64,000 bases of DNA from Vibrio marisflavi CECT 7928 (GCF_921294215.1 NZ_CAKLDM010000002.1:1984001-2048000); one strand, 5' to 3'. Positions 31,681 through 41,706 are shown, counted from the stretch's first letter. The notes: a model not told the origin generated them from the letters alone. Numbers and translations are program-made.

Positions 31681-32415
31681 TTACTCGTCAAAATCACTGA
31701 TCAGAGTGCCTTCAGCTTCACCCATCACTACACGGCGTAGTGAGCCAGGCTTGTTCATATTAAACACTCGAATAGGCATCTTGTGATCTCTAGCTAACGT
31801 AAATGCCGCGAGATCCATAACCTTAAGCTCTTTCTCTAAAACACTTTGATATGAAAGCGTATCATACAACTCAGCGTCTGGGTTGGCTACAGGATCCGCT
31901 GTAAATACACCATCTACTTTAGTCGCTTTCAATACAACATCGGCTTCAATCTCAATACCGCGCAAACAAGCAGCAGAATCAGTAGTAAAGAATGGGTTAC
32001 CTGTTCCAGCTGAGAAGATAACTACACGGCCTTGGCGCAACTGGCTAATCGCATCGGCCCAGTTGTAATCGTCACAAACACCATTTAGAGGAATTGCAGA
32101 CATCACGCGTGCGTTAACGTAGGCACGGTGTAACGCATCGCGCATCGCTAAGCCATTCATTACAGTTGCAAGCATCCCCATATGGTCACCCACTACGCGG
32201 TTCATGCCAGCTTCCGCAAGGCCAGCTCCACGGAATAAATTACCTCCGCCAATCACAACCCCAACTTGAACTCCCAATTCGACCAATTCTTTAATCTCTT
32301 GGGCCATACGATCAAGAATCGCAGGATCAATACCAAAACCTTCTTCACCTTGCAGTGCTTCACCACTTAGTTTTAATAGGATACGTTGATATTCTGGTTT
32401 AGGGTTCGTTGTCAT
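31681..32415 (-). CDS. pyrH: UMP kinase
   Basis: PyrH phosphorylates UMP to UDP and is a hexameric, GTP-activated enzyme of the amino acid kinase fold. The 244-residue protein shows [59 protein letters not shown] and [17 protein letters not shown]. It is essential and is placed after the tsf terminator, so it probably has its own promoter in the 181-base gap. Confidence 0.97.
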   Translation of the reverse strand: MTTNPKPEYQRILLKLSGEALQGEEGFGIDPAILDRMAQEIKELVELGVQVGVVIGGGNLFRGAGLAEAGMNRVVGDHMGMLATVMNGLAMRDALHRAYVNARVMSAIPLNGVCDDYNWADAISQLRQGRVVIFSAGTGNPFFTTDSAACLRGIEIEADVVLKATKVDGVFTADPVANPDAELYDTLSYQSVLEKELKVMDLAAFTLARDHKMPIRVFNMNKPGSLRRVVMGEAEGTLISDFDE

Positions 32416-32541
32416 GGACTTTTCCTTCCAAAAAATAAGAGTCGTTGTATAAGTTGCTAGATACAGCAGTCATGATTTAACACTTGAACAGTATTTAACC
32501 AGTTAAATATTAAATCGTCACTGAACACCTAGAAGCCACTC

Positions 32542-32571
32542 ACAAAAAGACCGTAGCCTTGGCCACGGTCT
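32542..32571 (-). terminator. Terminator after tsf
   Basis: On the minus strand AGACCGT-GCC pairs with GGC-ACGGTCT (32548-32571, one mismatch), followed by TTTTTG. It separates tsf from pyrH. Confidence 0.88.
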
Positions 32572-32596
32572 AATTTATGAACACTGAACGCTAGGA

Positions 32597-33439
32597 TTAA
32601 CCTTTCTGCGCCTGTGCTACTTCTTCAGCAAAGCTCATTTCTTCGCCTTTGTCGATGCCTTCACCAACTTCTAGACGAACGAAAGTAGATACTGATGCGC
32701 CACGCTCTTTAAGGATTTCGCCTACAGATTTCTTAGGCTCCATTACGAACGCTTGACCAGTTAGAGAGATTTCGCCAGTAAACTTCTTCATACGGCCGAC
32801 AACCATCTTCTCAGCGATTTCAGCAGGCTTACCTTCGTTCATTGCGATTTCAACTTGAACCGCTTTCTCTTTCTCTACAACTTCAGCTGGTACGTCTTCA
32901 GGGTTAACGTACTCAGGGCGAGAAGCAGCAACGTGCATAGCAACGTGCTTAAGAGTTTCAGCGTCACCTTCACCAGCAACAACAACACCGATTTTCTCAC
33001 CGTGACGGTAAGTTGCTAGAGCAGCACCTTCGATGTATTGAACGCGACGGATGTTTACGTTTTCGCCGATTTTAGCAACTAGAGCGATACGCTCTTCTTC
33101 GAACTTAGCTACTAGCTCTTCTGCAGAAGCTTTAGAAGCTAGTGCTTCAGCTGCTACTTTCTCTGCGAATGCAGTGAAGTTTGCATCTTTAGCTACGAAG
33201 TCAGTTTGGCAGTTAACTTCTAGAAGAACTGCAACACCATCAGCGTCTTTGATGATGATAGTACCTTCAGCAGCTACGTTACCTGCTTTCTTAGCAGCTT
33301 TCGCAGCGCCAGATTTACGCATGTTCTCGATTGCTAGTTCGATGTCGCCGTTCGTTTCGTTCAGCGCTTTCTTACAGTCCATCATGCCTGCGCCAGTACG
33401 GTCGCGCAGTTCTTTTACTAGAGCAGCAGTTACAGCCAT
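32597..33439 (-). CDS. tsf: Translation elongation factor Ts
   Basis: EF-Ts recycles EF-Tu by exchanging GDP. The 280-residue protein opens with the UBA-like domain [19 protein letters not shown]. It has the core [11 protein letters not shown] that inserts into EF-Tu and the C-terminal module [16 protein letters not shown]. Codon use is strongly biased, as expected of an abundant protein. It follows rpsB across a hairpin. Confidence 0.98.
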   Translation of the reverse strand: MAVTAALVKELRDRTGAGMMDCKKALNETNGDIELAIENMRKSGAAKAAKKAGNVAAEGTIIIKDADGVAVLLEVNCQTDFVAKDANFTAFAEKVAAEALASKASAEELVAKFEEERIALVAKIGENVNIRRVQYIEGAALATYRHGEKIGVVVAGEGDAETLKHVAMHVAASRPEYVNPEDVPAEVVEKEKAVQVEIAMNEGKPAEIAEKMVVGRMKKFTGEISLTGQAFVMEPKKSVGEILKERGASVSTFVRLEVGEGIDKGEEMSFAEEVAQAQKG

Positions 33440-33473
33440 TCTCTATTCCTCAGTTAATTCTGGATAGGGTAAA

Positions 33474-33502
33474 AATCAGGGGCCTAACATTTGGCCCCTG
33501 AT
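33474..33502 (-). terminator. Attenuator-like terminator between rpsB and tsf
   Basis: On the minus strand an ATCAGGGGCC/GGCCC-TGAT stem with an 8-base loop is followed by TTTTTACC. It lies between rpsB and tsf, which are co-transcribed in other gammaproteobacteria, so it probably sets the S2 to EF-Ts ratio by partial termination. Ends are accurate to a base or two. Confidence 0.8.
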
Positions 33503-33566
33503 GCTAACTATAACTCAGACAATGCTTCCATTTTATGTCACATTGCCTAAGTTAGCAGAGCCGCAA

Positions 33567-34298
33567 TTATTCAGCTTCTTCTACGAAACCGTCTTTTTCA
33601 GCAACTTCAGCTACGTCTTTGTTACGACCTTCAGATACAGCTTGAGCAGCAGCGTTTAGGTAAAGCTGTACTGCACGGATTGCATCATCGTTACCTGGGA
33701 TGATGTAATCAACGCCATCTGGGTTAGAGTTAGTATCAACTACAGCGTAAACTGGGATGCCTAGGTTGTTAGCTTCTTTAACAGCGATGTGCTCGTGGTC
33801 AGCATCGATAACGAATAGAGCGTCTGGTAGGCCGCCCATGTCTTTGATACCACCAAGAGACTTCTCTAGCTTCTCCATTTCACGGGTACGCATTAGAGCT
33901 TCTTTCTTAGTTAGTTTGTCGAAAGTGCCGTCTTGAGCTTGAGACTCTAGATCTTTTAGACGCTTGATAGACTGACGAACAGTTTTGTAGTTCGTTAGCA
34001 TACCACCCAACCAACGGTTGTTTACGTAGAATTGGTTGCTAGCAGTTGCAGCTTCTTTAACAGCTTCAGATGCAGCGCGTTTAGTACCAACGAAAAGAAC
34101 TTTACCTTTTTTCTCGCCAACTTTAGCTAGCTCGTTTAGAGCGTCGTTGAACATAGGTACAGTTTTTTCTAGGTTGATGATATGTACACGGTTACGAGCA
34201 CCAAAGATGAATGGCTTCATTTTTGGGTTCCAGTAACGAGTCTGGTGACCGAAGTGAACACCAGCTTTAAGCATATCGCGCATTGATACAGTTGCCAT
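33567..34298 (-). CDS. rpsB: 30S ribosomal protein S2
   Basis: S2 binds between head and body of the 30S subunit. The start is at ATG 34298 with GAGGA seven bases upstream, giving [20 protein letters not shown] and 243 residues, the family length. The frame extends 24 codons further, but that part is the untranslated leader. [27 protein letters not shown] and [19 protein letters not shown] are family signatures. Confidence 0.98.
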   Translation of the reverse strand: MATVSMRDMLKAGVHFGHQTRYWNPKMKPFIFGARNRVHIINLEKTVPMFNDALNELAKVGEKKGKVLFVGTKRAASEAVKEAATASNQFYVNNRWLGGMLTNYKTVRQSIKRLKDLESQAQDGTFDKLTKKEALMRTREMEKLEKSLGGIKDMGGLPDALFVIDADHEHIAVKEANNLGIPVYAVVDTNSNPDGVDYIIPGNDDAIRAVQLYLNAAAQAVSEGRNKDVAEVAEKDGFVEEAE

Positions 34299-34467
34299 TT
34301 TAAAATCCTCTATGGGGTTAGGCCTCCACATCCCCCATGTATCCGACTTGATAGCTTTTGCTTCAAGCACCCCGGAACATGTGTCGGAATGTGTGTGATT
34401 TAAAGATAAAATTTATTTGGATGTAATCTGCCTCGCTTGAAACAAGAGAAAACAGACCATCTATCCG
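34299..34467 (-). promoter_or_regulatory. rpsB 5' leader, probable S2 autoregulatory element
   Basis: The roughly 170-base leader between the rpsB promoter and its ATG is rich in pairing segments, with a CCGGGGTGC stretch near the middle and AACCCCATAGAGGA at the ribosome binding site. In gammaproteobacteria the rpsB leader is known to fold into a conserved structure bound by S2 that represses rpsB-tsf. The position, length and GGGGTGC segment suit that element; the fold was not computed. Confidence 0.55.
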
Positions 34468-34497
34468 GCGCGCTTTATACCATATTTTGGGTGTCAA
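34468..34497 (-). promoter_or_regulatory. rpsB promoter
   Basis: On the minus strand the extended -10 TGG-TATAAA (TATAAA at 34474-34479) is followed by GCGCGCC, a GC-rich discriminator. A TTGACA lies at 34492-34497, but only 12 bases upstream, too close to serve as its -35. The pattern fits a growth-rate-controlled ribosomal promoter. Confidence 0.6.
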
Positions 34498-34587
34498 TGG
34501 CTAGAAAAATTCACCAAAAACGGCTGTAAAGATATAAACCCAATCAAACAGCAAGGTTTTATAGCCATACACTTTATTACCCCTTCC

Positions 34588-34596
34588 TGCTAGAAT
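34588..34596 (+). promoter_or_regulatory. Probable map promoter (extended -10)
   Basis: TGCTAGAAT forms an extended -10 (TGN followed by TAGAAT at 34591-34596) about 36 bases before the map start. No good -35 is visible. Confidence 0.5.
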
Positions 34597-34632
34597 AATT
34601 CCCATTAACATGTAAATCCTAAAAGAAAGTCG

Positions 34633-35472
34633 ATGCCAATTAATATTAAAACTGCTGAAGAAATCGAGAAAATGCGCATTGCTGGTAAGCTGGCCGCAGA
34701 AGTGCTTGAGATGATTGAACCACACGTAAAAGCGGGTGTAACTACTGAAGAACTCGATCAGATCTGTCATAAGCATATTACGGAAGTACAAGGGTGTATC
34801 CCAGCTCCCCTGAACTACCACGGATTTCCAAAATCAATTTGTACATCAATCAATCATGTTGTTTGTCACGGCATCCCTGCAACAGAAGATAGTGAGATTG
34901 GTGGGGTAGAAAGACCAGCAGTATTAAAAGATGGTGACATCGTAAATATCGATATCACCGTGATTAAAGATGGCTACCATGGTGACACTTCTAAGATGTT
35001 CCTTGTTGGCGACGTTTCACCTGCAAACAAGCGCCTATGTATGGTGGCCCAAGAAAGCTTGTATTTGGCAATAAAAAAAGTGAAGCCAGGGATCAAGCTC
35101 GGTGAGATCGGTACTTCTATCGAGAAATACATCAAAACCAACAACAAAAATAACCCTAGAGCAAAATTCTCGATTGTAAAAGACTACTGTGGTCACGGAA
35201 TTGGCGCCGAGTTCCATGAAGAGCCACAAGTTGTCCATTACAAAAACAATGACTCGACGGTACTTCGCGAAGGCATGACATTTACCATCGAACCAATGAT
35301 CAACTCAGGTAAATTTGGTTGTCGTTTAGACGAAGAAGACGGTTGGACAGTGTACACTGGTGACGGAAAGAACTCTGCCCAATGGGAACACACTCTACTT
35401 GTGACTGCAACAGGTTGTGAGATATTAACTTTACGCGAAGAAGAAGAAATCGCTAGGGTTCTGCACAACTAA
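34633..35472 (+). CDS. map: Methionine aminopeptidase, type I
   Basis: Map removes the initiator Met from new proteins with small second residues. The protein is 279 residues. Metal ligands are seen in NIDITVIKDGYHGDTSKMF (two Asp), DYCGHGIGAEFHEEP (His), TFTIEPMIN (Glu) and WEHTLLV (Glu). The His of SINHVVCHGIP contacts substrate. It is slightly longer than the 264-residue E. coli enzyme. It diverges from rpsB, as in E. coli, and ends in a terminator before glnD. Confidence 0.97.
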   Translation: MPINIKTAEEIEKMRIAGKLAAEVLEMIEPHVKAGVTTEELDQICHKHITEVQGCIPAPLNYHGFPKSICTSINHVVCHGIPATEDSEIGGVERPAVLKDGDIVNIDITVIKDGYHGDTSKMFLVGDVSPANKRLCMVAQESLYLAIKKVKPGIKLGEIGTSIEKYIKTNNKNNPRAKFSIVKDYCGHGIGAEFHEEPQVVHYKNNDSTVLREGMTFTIEPMINSGKFGCRLDEEDGWTVYTGDGKNSAQWEHTLLVTATGCEILTLREEEEIARVLHN

Positions 35473-35509
35473 CTCGCCTAACTTGTACCGAATCCAAGTT
35501 GAATAGAAG

Positions 35510-35537
35510 ATACCCCAAACTCTGGGGTATTTTTTTT
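35510..35537 (+). terminator. Terminator after map
   Basis: The stem ATACCCC (35510-35516)/GGGGTAT (35524-35530) has a 7-base loop and is followed by eight T. Confidence 0.92.
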
Positions 35538-35595
35538 CTCTGTAGTTATCTGATAGATTGGCTTTATCGCTCATTAAGCACATGGATAGCCATTT

Positions 35596-38217
35596 ATGCC
35601 CACGCCCTCATCTCAAGACTCGCCAGCAACGTGCTTAACCGTCTCTGAAACCAAGCAGAAACTCGATCAATTTAGCGAACACCAAAAACAACAATTTCTC
35701 GAACACCAGCCGATTAATGATCTCGTCGTCGGTCGCTCCAACTATATCGATGGTATTTTGGTTCAGTTGTGGCAATCATTAGGCTTAGCCGACATATCAG
35801 GTTTATCCCTTGTAGCCGTTGGTGGCTATGGCCGCGCAGAACTGCATCCACTGTCGGACATCGATATTCTAATTGTCACAACTAGTAAGCTCTCAACTTC
35901 AACAGAGGCGAAAGTTAGCGAATTTATTACCTTTCTATGGGATTTACGCTTAGAAGTTGGCCACGCGGTTAGAACAGTCGAGCAATGCGCAGAAATTGGC
36001 CGAGAAGACTTAACGGTCGCAACCAATTTACAAGAAGCTCGCTATCTAACCGGGGAAGACTCACTGTATCTGAAACTAAAAGAGCAAGTGCTATCGAAAT
36101 CATTTTGGCCAAGTGAAGATTTCTACCAAGCGAAAGTTAAAGAGCAAAAAGAGCGTCATGCAAGGTATCACGATACCACTTACAATTTGGAACCCGATAT
36201 CAAATCCACTCCCGGCGGGCTTAGAGATATTCATACGTTGAGCTGGGTAGCTCGTAGACATTTTGGAGCAACCTCATTACTTGAAATGAGTAAGTTTGGC
36301 TTCCTAACCGATGCTGAATATAGAGAATTAGTCGAGTGCCAAAATTTCCTATGGCGTGTGAGGTTTGCACTTCACATTGAACTAAAAAGGTACGATAACC
36401 GCCTAACCTTTGCTCACCAAGCCCAAGTCGCTGAACACCTCGGTTTCAATGGAGAAGGTAACCGTGGCGTCGAGATGATGATGAAGGAGTTTTATCGGAC
36501 TCTGCGTCGGGTGGCAGAGCTCAATAAAATGCTACTTAAAATCTTTGACCAAGTTATCCTAAATAACGGCATCGAAGCAGAGCCAGAAATGCTCAGTGAC
36601 GACTTTCTGCGTCAAGGTAAGTTAATCGAGGCTCGCAAGCCTGCCTTATTTCAATCTCGGCCAGAATCGATTTTGGATATGTTTATCCATATTGCTAACG
36701 ACTCCACTATCGAAAGTGTAGGTCCAGCAACCCTACGACAACTGCGCACAGCAAGGCGCAGACTCAATAAGTTTCTCCATACTATTCCAGCGGCCAGAGA
36801 AAAATTTATGGAGTTGGTTCGACACCCGAACTCCTTAAATCGTGCGTTCGTTCTGATGCATAAATTGGGCGTGCTCGCGACTTATTTTCCTCAATGGAGC
36901 CAAATCGTAGGTCAAATGCAATTTGACCTATTCCATGTCTACACTGTAGACGAACACAGTATTCGCCTACTAAGACACATCAATAAATTTAACGACCCTG
37001 CTAATCATGATAGGCACCCTATTTGCTGCGAAATATATCCACGTATTCAGAAAAAAGAGCTATTGATACTGGCGGCTATTTTTCATGATATCGGCAAAGG
37101 TCGTGGTGGTGATCACTCAGAAATCGGAGCGGTAGAAGCCTATGAATTCTGTATTGAACATGGCCTCTCGAAACCTGAAGCGAAACTCGTTTATTGGTTA
37201 GTCAAAAACCATTTGCTGATGTCCGTCACCGCTCAGCGAAGAGATATTTACGACCCAGAAGTCATCACTGAATTTGCCAAGAAGGTTCGTGATGAAGAGT
37301 ATCTCGAATTTTTGGTCTGCCTAACCGTTTCTGACATATGTGCCACCAACCCAGAGCTATGGAATAGCTGGAAAAGAACACTGCTAGCAGAGCTGTTCTA
37401 CTCAACTCAAAGAGCATTGCGACGAGGACTAGAAAATCCGGTGGATGTGCGCGATCGCATTCGTCACAATCAACAACTGGCTTCAGCATTGCTAAGGAAA
37501 GAAGGGTTTACCGCTAGAGAGATAGAGGTACTATGGCAACGCTTTAAGGCTGATTATTTCCTTCGTCATACTCATAAGCAAATTGCTTGGCATTGCACTC
37601 ATATCTTGCAGCATGAAGATCAAGAGCAGCCGCTGGTTATCATGAGTAAGAAAGCCACACGAGGTGGAACAGAAGTGTTCGTTTACTGCAAAGACCAAGA
37701 AGCGCTATTTGCCAATGTTGTCGCTGAGCTCGATCGCCGAAACTTCAGCGTGCATGACGCTCAAGTCCTGACGAGTAAAGATGGTTTTGTTCTCGATACT
37801 TTCATGGTGCTCGATCAGACAGGCAGCGCTATCGAACTCAATCGCCACAACACCATTATTAAACAGCTTACTCAAGCGCTACAGAAGGGCTGGCAAGCCA
37901 AGCTTAAGTTGCGTCGAACACCAAGAAACCTCCAACACTTTAAAGTCTCTACCAAAGTTGACTTCTTACCAACTAGAGGAAAAAAACGCACGCTTATGGA
38001 GCTAGTCGCACTCGATACGCCGGGGCTACTTGCAACTGTTGGTGCAACATTTGCTGAGTTAGGTATTAACTTGCATGGTGCAAAAATCACGACGATAGGT
38101 GAACGTGCGGAGGATTTGTTCATCATCACCAACGAAAGTAATGGTCAGCTAGATGACGATGACAAGTCTCGTTTACGTGAGACTTTAAGCGAAAATATCG
38201 CTAAATTGGCCCCTTAA
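35596..38217 (+). CDS. glnD: PII uridylyltransferase/uridylyl-removing enzyme
   Basis: GlnD senses glutamine and uridylylates or deuridylylates PII (glnB at 12658), setting nitrogen assimilation. The 873-residue protein has an N-terminal nucleotidyltransferase domain (VAVGGYGRAELHPLSDIDIL, about residues 74-95), then DLRLEVGHAVRT. The HD phosphohydrolase domain contains ILAAIFHDIGKGRGGDHSE (about residue 500). Two C-terminal ACT domains begin near 700 (TEVFVYCKDQEALFANVVAEL) and near 800 (LMELVALDTPGLLATVGATF). Domain order and length are normal. Confidence 0.97.
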   Translation: MPTPSSQDSPATCLTVSETKQKLDQFSEHQKQQFLEHQPINDLVVGRSNYIDGILVQLWQSLGLADISGLSLVAVGGYGRAELHPLSDIDILIVTTSKLSTSTEAKVSEFITFLWDLRLEVGHAVRTVEQCAEIGREDLTVATNLQEARYLTGEDSLYLKLKEQVLSKSFWPSEDFYQAKVKEQKERHARYHDTTYNLEPDIKSTPGGLRDIHTLSWVARRHFGATSLLEMSKFGFLTDAEYRELVECQNFLWRVRFALHIELKRYDNRLTFAHQAQVAEHLGFNGEGNRGVEMMMKEFYRTLRRVAELNKMLLKIFDQVILNNGIEAEPEMLSDDFLRQGKLIEARKPALFQSRPESILDMFIHIANDSTIESVGPATLRQLRTARRRLNKFLHTIPAAREKFMELVRHPNSLNRAFVLMHKLGVLATYFPQWSQIVGQMQFDLFHVYTVDEHSIRLLRHINKFNDPANHDRHPICCEIYPRIQKKELLILAAIFHDIGKGRGGDHSEIGAVEAYEFCIEHGLSKPEAKLVYWLVKNHLLMSVTAQRRDIYDPEVITEFAKKVRDEEYLEFLVCLTVSDICATNPELWNSWKRTLLAELFYSTQRALRRGLENPVDVRDRIRHNQQLASALLRKEGFTAREIEVLWQRFKADYFLRHTHKQIAWHCTHILQHEDQEQPLVIMSKKATRGGTEVFVYCKDQEALFANVVAELDRRNFSVHDAQVLTSKDGFVLDTFMVLDQTGSAIELNRHNTIIKQLTQALQKGWQAKLKLRRTPRNLQHFKVSTKVDFLPTRGKKRTLMELVALDTPGLLATVGATFAELGINLHGAKITTIGERAEDLFIITNESNGQLDDDDKSRLRETLSENIAKLAP

Positions 38218-38223
38218 AAAAAT

Positions 38224-38253
38224 GCCCTAGCCAAAGGTAACTATAGCTAGGGC
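38224..38253. terminator. Terminator between glnD and the methyltransferase gene
   Basis: The stem GCCCTAGC (38224-38231)/GCTAGGGC (38246-38253) has a 14-base loop, with an A-run before it and TTCTTCT after. It lies between convergent genes. Confidence 0.75.
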
Positions 38254-38262
38254 TTCTTCTCT

Positions 38263-38964
38263 CTATTCCAAAACTCGGCATTTATAAAACGTGAAGTTAG
38301 GTGTTGATGAAAGAAGTTTATAGCTTTCTGGTGAACTATCTTTCATTGATTCAGCTGGGCAGCCTTCGTTAAACTCAACAACAGCAAAACCTGCCTGAGT
38401 TATGTATTGGAAAATTTGCGTGAAAGAGCGACGATAGAAACGCACTTCCACGGGTTTTCCAATGATATCCCACTCTTGGGTCAGCATCTCTTGCTGAAAA
38501 TAATTTCCTGAAGGGGAAAATTGAAAGTCAATCATTGGGTGGTGAGTAGAGAACAAAAACAAGCCGCCTTTCTTAAGGACTCTTTTTATGTCATTAAATA
38601 GCGTAGTTAGGTCTTCTAAGTAATGAACGGCCAGCGGGCTAACAACTAAGTCATATTGATCGGTTTGCTCTTCTGGTAACCCTAAGTTCAAATCTTGTCT
38701 ATAAGCTTTTACTTTCTCACCCAATTTTCCTCTAACAATATCAACCATATCCTGTGACACATCAATCGAGGTAACTTTTGCCCCACGTTCAGTCATATAT
38801 TGCGCATACACGCCCGGGCCACAGCCCAAGTCGAGAACGTGTTTCCCTTGTAGGTCAGGAAACATTGCTTGGTGAGATGGACGCTCTAATTGTGCGTTGT
38901 ATACGTTGTCTAGGACAACCCTTCCATAGTCTTTGGCATATATTGAATACAACAAACTTTCCAT
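38263..38964 (-). CDS. Class I SAM-dependent methyltransferase of unknown substrate
   Basis: A methyltransferase of about 233 residues. KHVLDLGCGPGVYAQYMTERG is the SAM-binding motif I (about residues 44-53 of the called start), followed by VTSIDVSQDMVDI (motif II, ribose) and YDLVVSPLAVHYLEDL (motif IV). The best general match is the UbiE/BioC-like methyltransferase group, but nothing indicates the substrate. I begin at ATG 38964, with AGAGAGGCAG just before it, rather than at the longer frame. It is monocistronic. Confidence 0.8.
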   Translation of the reverse strand: MESLLYSIYAKDYGRVVLDNVYNAQLERPSHQAMFPDLQGKHVLDLGCGPGVYAQYMTERGAKVTSIDVSQDMVDIVRGKLGEKVKAYRQDLNLGLPEEQTDQYDLVVSPLAVHYLEDLTTLFNDIKRVLKKGGLFLFSTHHPMIDFQFSPSGNYFQQEMLTQEWDIIGKPVEVRFYRRSFTQIFQYITQAGFAVVEFNEGCPAESMKDSSPESYKLLSSTPNFTFYKCRVLE

Positions 38965-39238
38965 ATCTGCCTCTCTAGTCAATTCGATAAAATAAATAAC
39001 AGCGTACTTGGTAAGCACCTAGATTAAGCTAATTCTTTTTGACGACACGTAACTATTGGCAGTTACTTGAAACAGTGCCAGAAAAACAACTAAAACTTAC
39101 CACCCATTCGCAAGCTTTATTGTGCTTGATCATACTAACTCGCTTGTGAAATAGACGTGAAGCTGGCAACTTTAACCACAAAAGCCTAATATCGATTGAT
39201 AGGATGAATTTGTAATTACGAAAAAGCAGAGGTCAATT

Positions 39239-39619
39239 ATGTTTCCAAACCTCACAGGTCTTGGTATTCAAGAACCAAAACAAATTGAGCGTTACTCACT
39301 TCGTCAAGAAGCCCACAAAGATATACTTAAAATCTATTTTCGCAAACAAAAGGGCGAGCTTTTCGCTAAAAGCGTCAAATTTAAATACCCAAGACAGGTC
39401 AAAAATGTTTTGGTCGATAGCGGCAGCCACCAATACAAAGAAGTTACCGAGATCAATCGCAACTTAACCTTAGTTATTGATGAACTCAACATTATTACTA
39501 AGCCAGAAAAAATGGCCGAGGTTGACGTAAAAAGTAAAATACTGAAAGACTTGCGTCACTTGGAAAAAGTCGTTGCTTGTAAAATTGCCGAGATTGAAGC
39601 CGACCTAGAAAAGCTTTAA
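39239..39619 (+). CDS. yaeH: UPF0325/DUF3461 family protein, YaeH-like
   Basis: A 126-residue cytosolic protein closely related to YaeH of E. coli, function unknown. The shared blocks are [34 protein letters not shown] and the C-terminal [21 protein letters not shown]. It is charged, without cysteine clusters, signal or membrane segments. In enteric bacteria it also lies near map, rpsB and glnD, so the neighbourhood is conserved. The 220 bases before it contain no other gene. Confidence 0.9.
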   Translation: MFPNLTGLGIQEPKQIERYSLRQEAHKDILKIYFRKQKGELFAKSVKFKYPRQVKNVLVDSGSHQYKEVTEINRNLTLVIDELNIITKPEKMAEVDVKSKILKDLRHLEKVVACKIAEIEADLEKL

Positions 39620-39644
39620 AACGCTCCTGCCTAAGCACATACAA

Positions 39645-39670
39645 AAAAGTCCACGCTCGTGGACCTTTTT
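39645..39670. terminator. Bidirectional terminator between yaeH and pgpA
   Basis: The stem GTCCACG (39649-39655)/CGTGGAC (39658-39664) is flanked by a run of six A on the left and CTTTTT on the right. Confidence 0.9.
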
Positions 39671-39688
39671 GTAAGACAGAATGAGAAC

Positions 39689-40195
39689 CTAGTGCATCCA
39701 GCCTAGATAATTACCCAGTAGACCAAGTACAATTAGTGACATAACACCTGCAAGAATGTCATCCACCATGATACCAAATCCGCCTCCAACACGCTTATCA
39801 AGCCAACTTATCGGCCAAGGTTTTACCATGTCAAAAAAGCGGAACACGATAAAACCACTTAATATCCAACGCCAATCAAGAGTGTTAAGGTGAAAAAATG
39901 GCACAACTAGCATTGTTATCCAGTATCCAGCAAATTCATCCCAAACAATTGAGCCATGATCGTGTACGCCCATATCGTCTGAAGTAACTTGGCAGATTTT
40001 CACACCAATTACACAAGCGAGAATAACCACTAGGTAATAAACTGGAGCTGGAAGTTGGACTAACAATAAATAAAATGGAATAGAAGCTACCGTCCCCATG
40101 GTTCCCGGAACCACTGGAGATAAGCCACTTCCAAATCCTGTGGCCAATAAATGCCAAGGGTTTTTCAAAGCAATGCGAGATTTAGGATCGGTCAT
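39689..40195 (-). CDS. pgpA: Phosphatidylglycerophosphatase A
   Basis: PgpA dephosphorylates phosphatidylglycerophosphate in the inner membrane. The 168-residue protein opens NPWHLLATGFGSGLSPVVPGTMGT, the family signature. It has GSIVWDEFAGYWITM with catalytic acids, FRFFDMVKPWPI and a GGFGIMVDDILAGV segment, with three or four hydrophobic helices. Its ATG overlaps the thiL stop by four bases, so translation is coupled. Confidence 0.95.
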   Translation of the reverse strand: MTDPKSRIALKNPWHLLATGFGSGLSPVVPGTMGTVASIPFYLLLVQLPAPVYYLVVILACVIGVKICQVTSDDMGVHDHGSIVWDEFAGYWITMLVVPFFHLNTLDWRWILSGFIVFRFFDMVKPWPISWLDKRVGGGFGIMVDDILAGVMSLIVLGLLGNYLGWMH

Positions 40196-41166
40196 ACTAC
40201 TTGCTCCTCAAAGTGATCAAACCCTTCCAGCTGCCAATCAACCGGCTTACCATTAGATTGCAGTTCAAGAGTATTTCCCGAACGAATTTGCCCGATACGA
40301 GTATAGGTTGCACCGCAATGGGCAAGCGCACTGTCTAGAGCACCACGATTTTCTTCAGAAACAGTAAAACAAAGTTCGTACTCTTCACCGCTAGATAGAG
40401 CATACTGCTTTGATAATTGCCTATCTGCTAGAAACTCTCGAAGCTCTGGAGAGGTTGGTAATAAGTCAACATCAACACGCGCACCAACATTTGAACGCTT
40501 AAGGATATGCTTCAAATCAGAAATCAAACCATCTGATATATCCACGGCTGCACTTGCTATTGGCAGTAGAGCTTGTCCAGCTAAAATTCTTGGCGTCGCT
40601 AAGTAGTGACGCTCTTCCAGCTCTTTAGAGTAAGGTCTGCTGCGAGTCGCGCTGTCAAGAACAACATCCAAACCTGCTTTGCTGTCTCCAAGGTTTCCTG
40701 TGACGTATATCCAGTCACCAACTTTTGCTCCACTGCGAGCCAAAGCTCTATGCTCAGGAACAAACCCCTGCACCGTTAACGTGATACTTAGAGGACCTTT
40801 AGTGGTATCACCACCGATTAGCTGCACACCATAATAGTCAGCAAGATCGTAAAAAGCATCACAAAACTCGGCTAACCAATGCTCATCAATTTTAGGTAGC
40901 GTTAGCGCTAGAGATACCCATGATGGCGTAGCCCCCATAGCAGCAAGGTCACTAAGGTTAGAAGCCAATGCTTTATGAGCAATCCATGCCGGCTTCGCAT
41001 CAGCGATAAAGTGGGTTCCAGCAACAAGTGTATCAGTGCTAATGGCAATCGCTGTGTTCTCTGGCGCTTTAACCAATGCACAGTCATCACCAATAGAGAG
41101 CAATACATCTCTACGCTGAGTCTGCCTATCGATAAAATATTTATCTATTACGTTAAACTCATTCAT
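40192..41166 (-). CDS. thiL: Thiamine-monophosphate kinase
   Basis: ThiL phosphorylates thiamine monophosphate to the active diphosphate. The 324-residue protein shows SIGDDCALVKAP (metal site), STDTLVAGTHF, ALASNLSDLAAMGATPSWVSL and LIGGDTTKGPLSITLTV, and the C-terminal AVDISDGLISDLKHI. Family length is normal. A strong terminator separates it from nusB, so thiL-pgpA may have its own promoter in or before the 72-base gap. Confidence 0.96.
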   Translation of the reverse strand: MNEFNVIDKYFIDRQTQRRDVLLSIGDDCALVKAPENTAIAISTDTLVAGTHFIADAKPAWIAHKALASNLSDLAAMGATPSWVSLALTLPKIDEHWLAEFCDAFYDLADYYGVQLIGGDTTKGPLSITLTVQGFVPEHRALARSGAKVGDWIYVTGNLGDSKAGLDVVLDSATRSRPYSKELEERHYLATPRILAGQALLPIASAAVDISDGLISDLKHILKRSNVGARVDVDLLPTSPELREFLADRQLSKQYALSSGEEYELCFTVSEENRGALDSALAHCGATYTRIGQIRSGNTLELQSNGKPVDWQLEGFDHFEEQVV

Positions 41167-41203
41167 TATACAGTCGGTAAATCTTTTAGCCGTTAGAAGA
41201 GTA

Positions 41204-41229
41204 AAAAGGCCAGCGAGTGCTGGCCTTTT
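41204..41229. terminator. Terminator between nusB and thiL
   Basis: A perfect 11-bp stem (arms 41204-41214 and 41219-41229) with a four-base loop, beginning AAAA and ending TTTT, so it works in both directions. It falls between nusB and thiL on the minus strand. Confidence 0.9.
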
Positions 41230-41238
41230 ATTTAGAAA

Positions 41239-41706
41239 TTATTTTTTGCGAACATGAGGCGCGGCTTTGTCCAGCACCCCATTAACAAACTTGTGACTAT
41301 CTTCGGCAGCGAAAACTTTAGCAAGCTCTATCGCTTCGTTAATCACAACTTTGTAAGGGACATCTTCACAGCGAGTCATTTCGTACATTGCCATACGAAG
41401 TAGCGCAAGCTCCATCATGTCCAAGTCTTGCATTGGACGAGATAGATAAGGTCTCAGCTTGCAATCAAGATCTGTGTGATTAAGCACAACACCAGTTAAT
41501 AGCTCGCGGAAATAGTTAACATCGGTTTCCGGCGCTGTTAGAGCAGGCTCGGCAGCATGATGCTCTTCTTCATCATACTTGCCTCCCGATAAAAATTGCT
41601 CTTCAACTGTAGCAACATTTTCTTTAGTGATTTGCCAAGAATAAATAGCTTGCAAAGCAAATTGACGTGCATTTCGTCGTGCGGCTGGTTTCACACTCGC
41701 CCCCAT
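41239..41706 (-). CDS. nusB: Transcription antitermination factor NusB
   Basis: NusB binds boxA RNA with S10 to assemble the ribosomal RNA antitermination complex. The 155-residue protein begins [19 protein letters not shown] and has the helical bundle with [32 protein letters not shown] and the closing [16 protein letters not shown]. An acidic insert near residues 42-50 ([10 protein letters not shown]) is typical of vibrio-type NusB. Its start overlaps the ribH stop by one base (TAATG). Confidence 0.96.
   Translation of the reverse strand: MGASVKPAARRNARQFALQAIYSWQITKENVATVEEQFLSGGKYDEEEHHAAEPALTAPETDVNYFRELLTGVVLNHTDLDCKLRPYLSRPMQDLDMMELALLRMAMYEMTRCEDVPYKVVINEAIELAKVFAAEDSHKFVNGVLDKAAPHVRKK

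Noticed and set aside
34501..34821. 106-codon minus-strand frame upstream of rpsB
   Set aside because: Most of it is antisense to map. The rest overlaps the map promoter region, and it has no family match.
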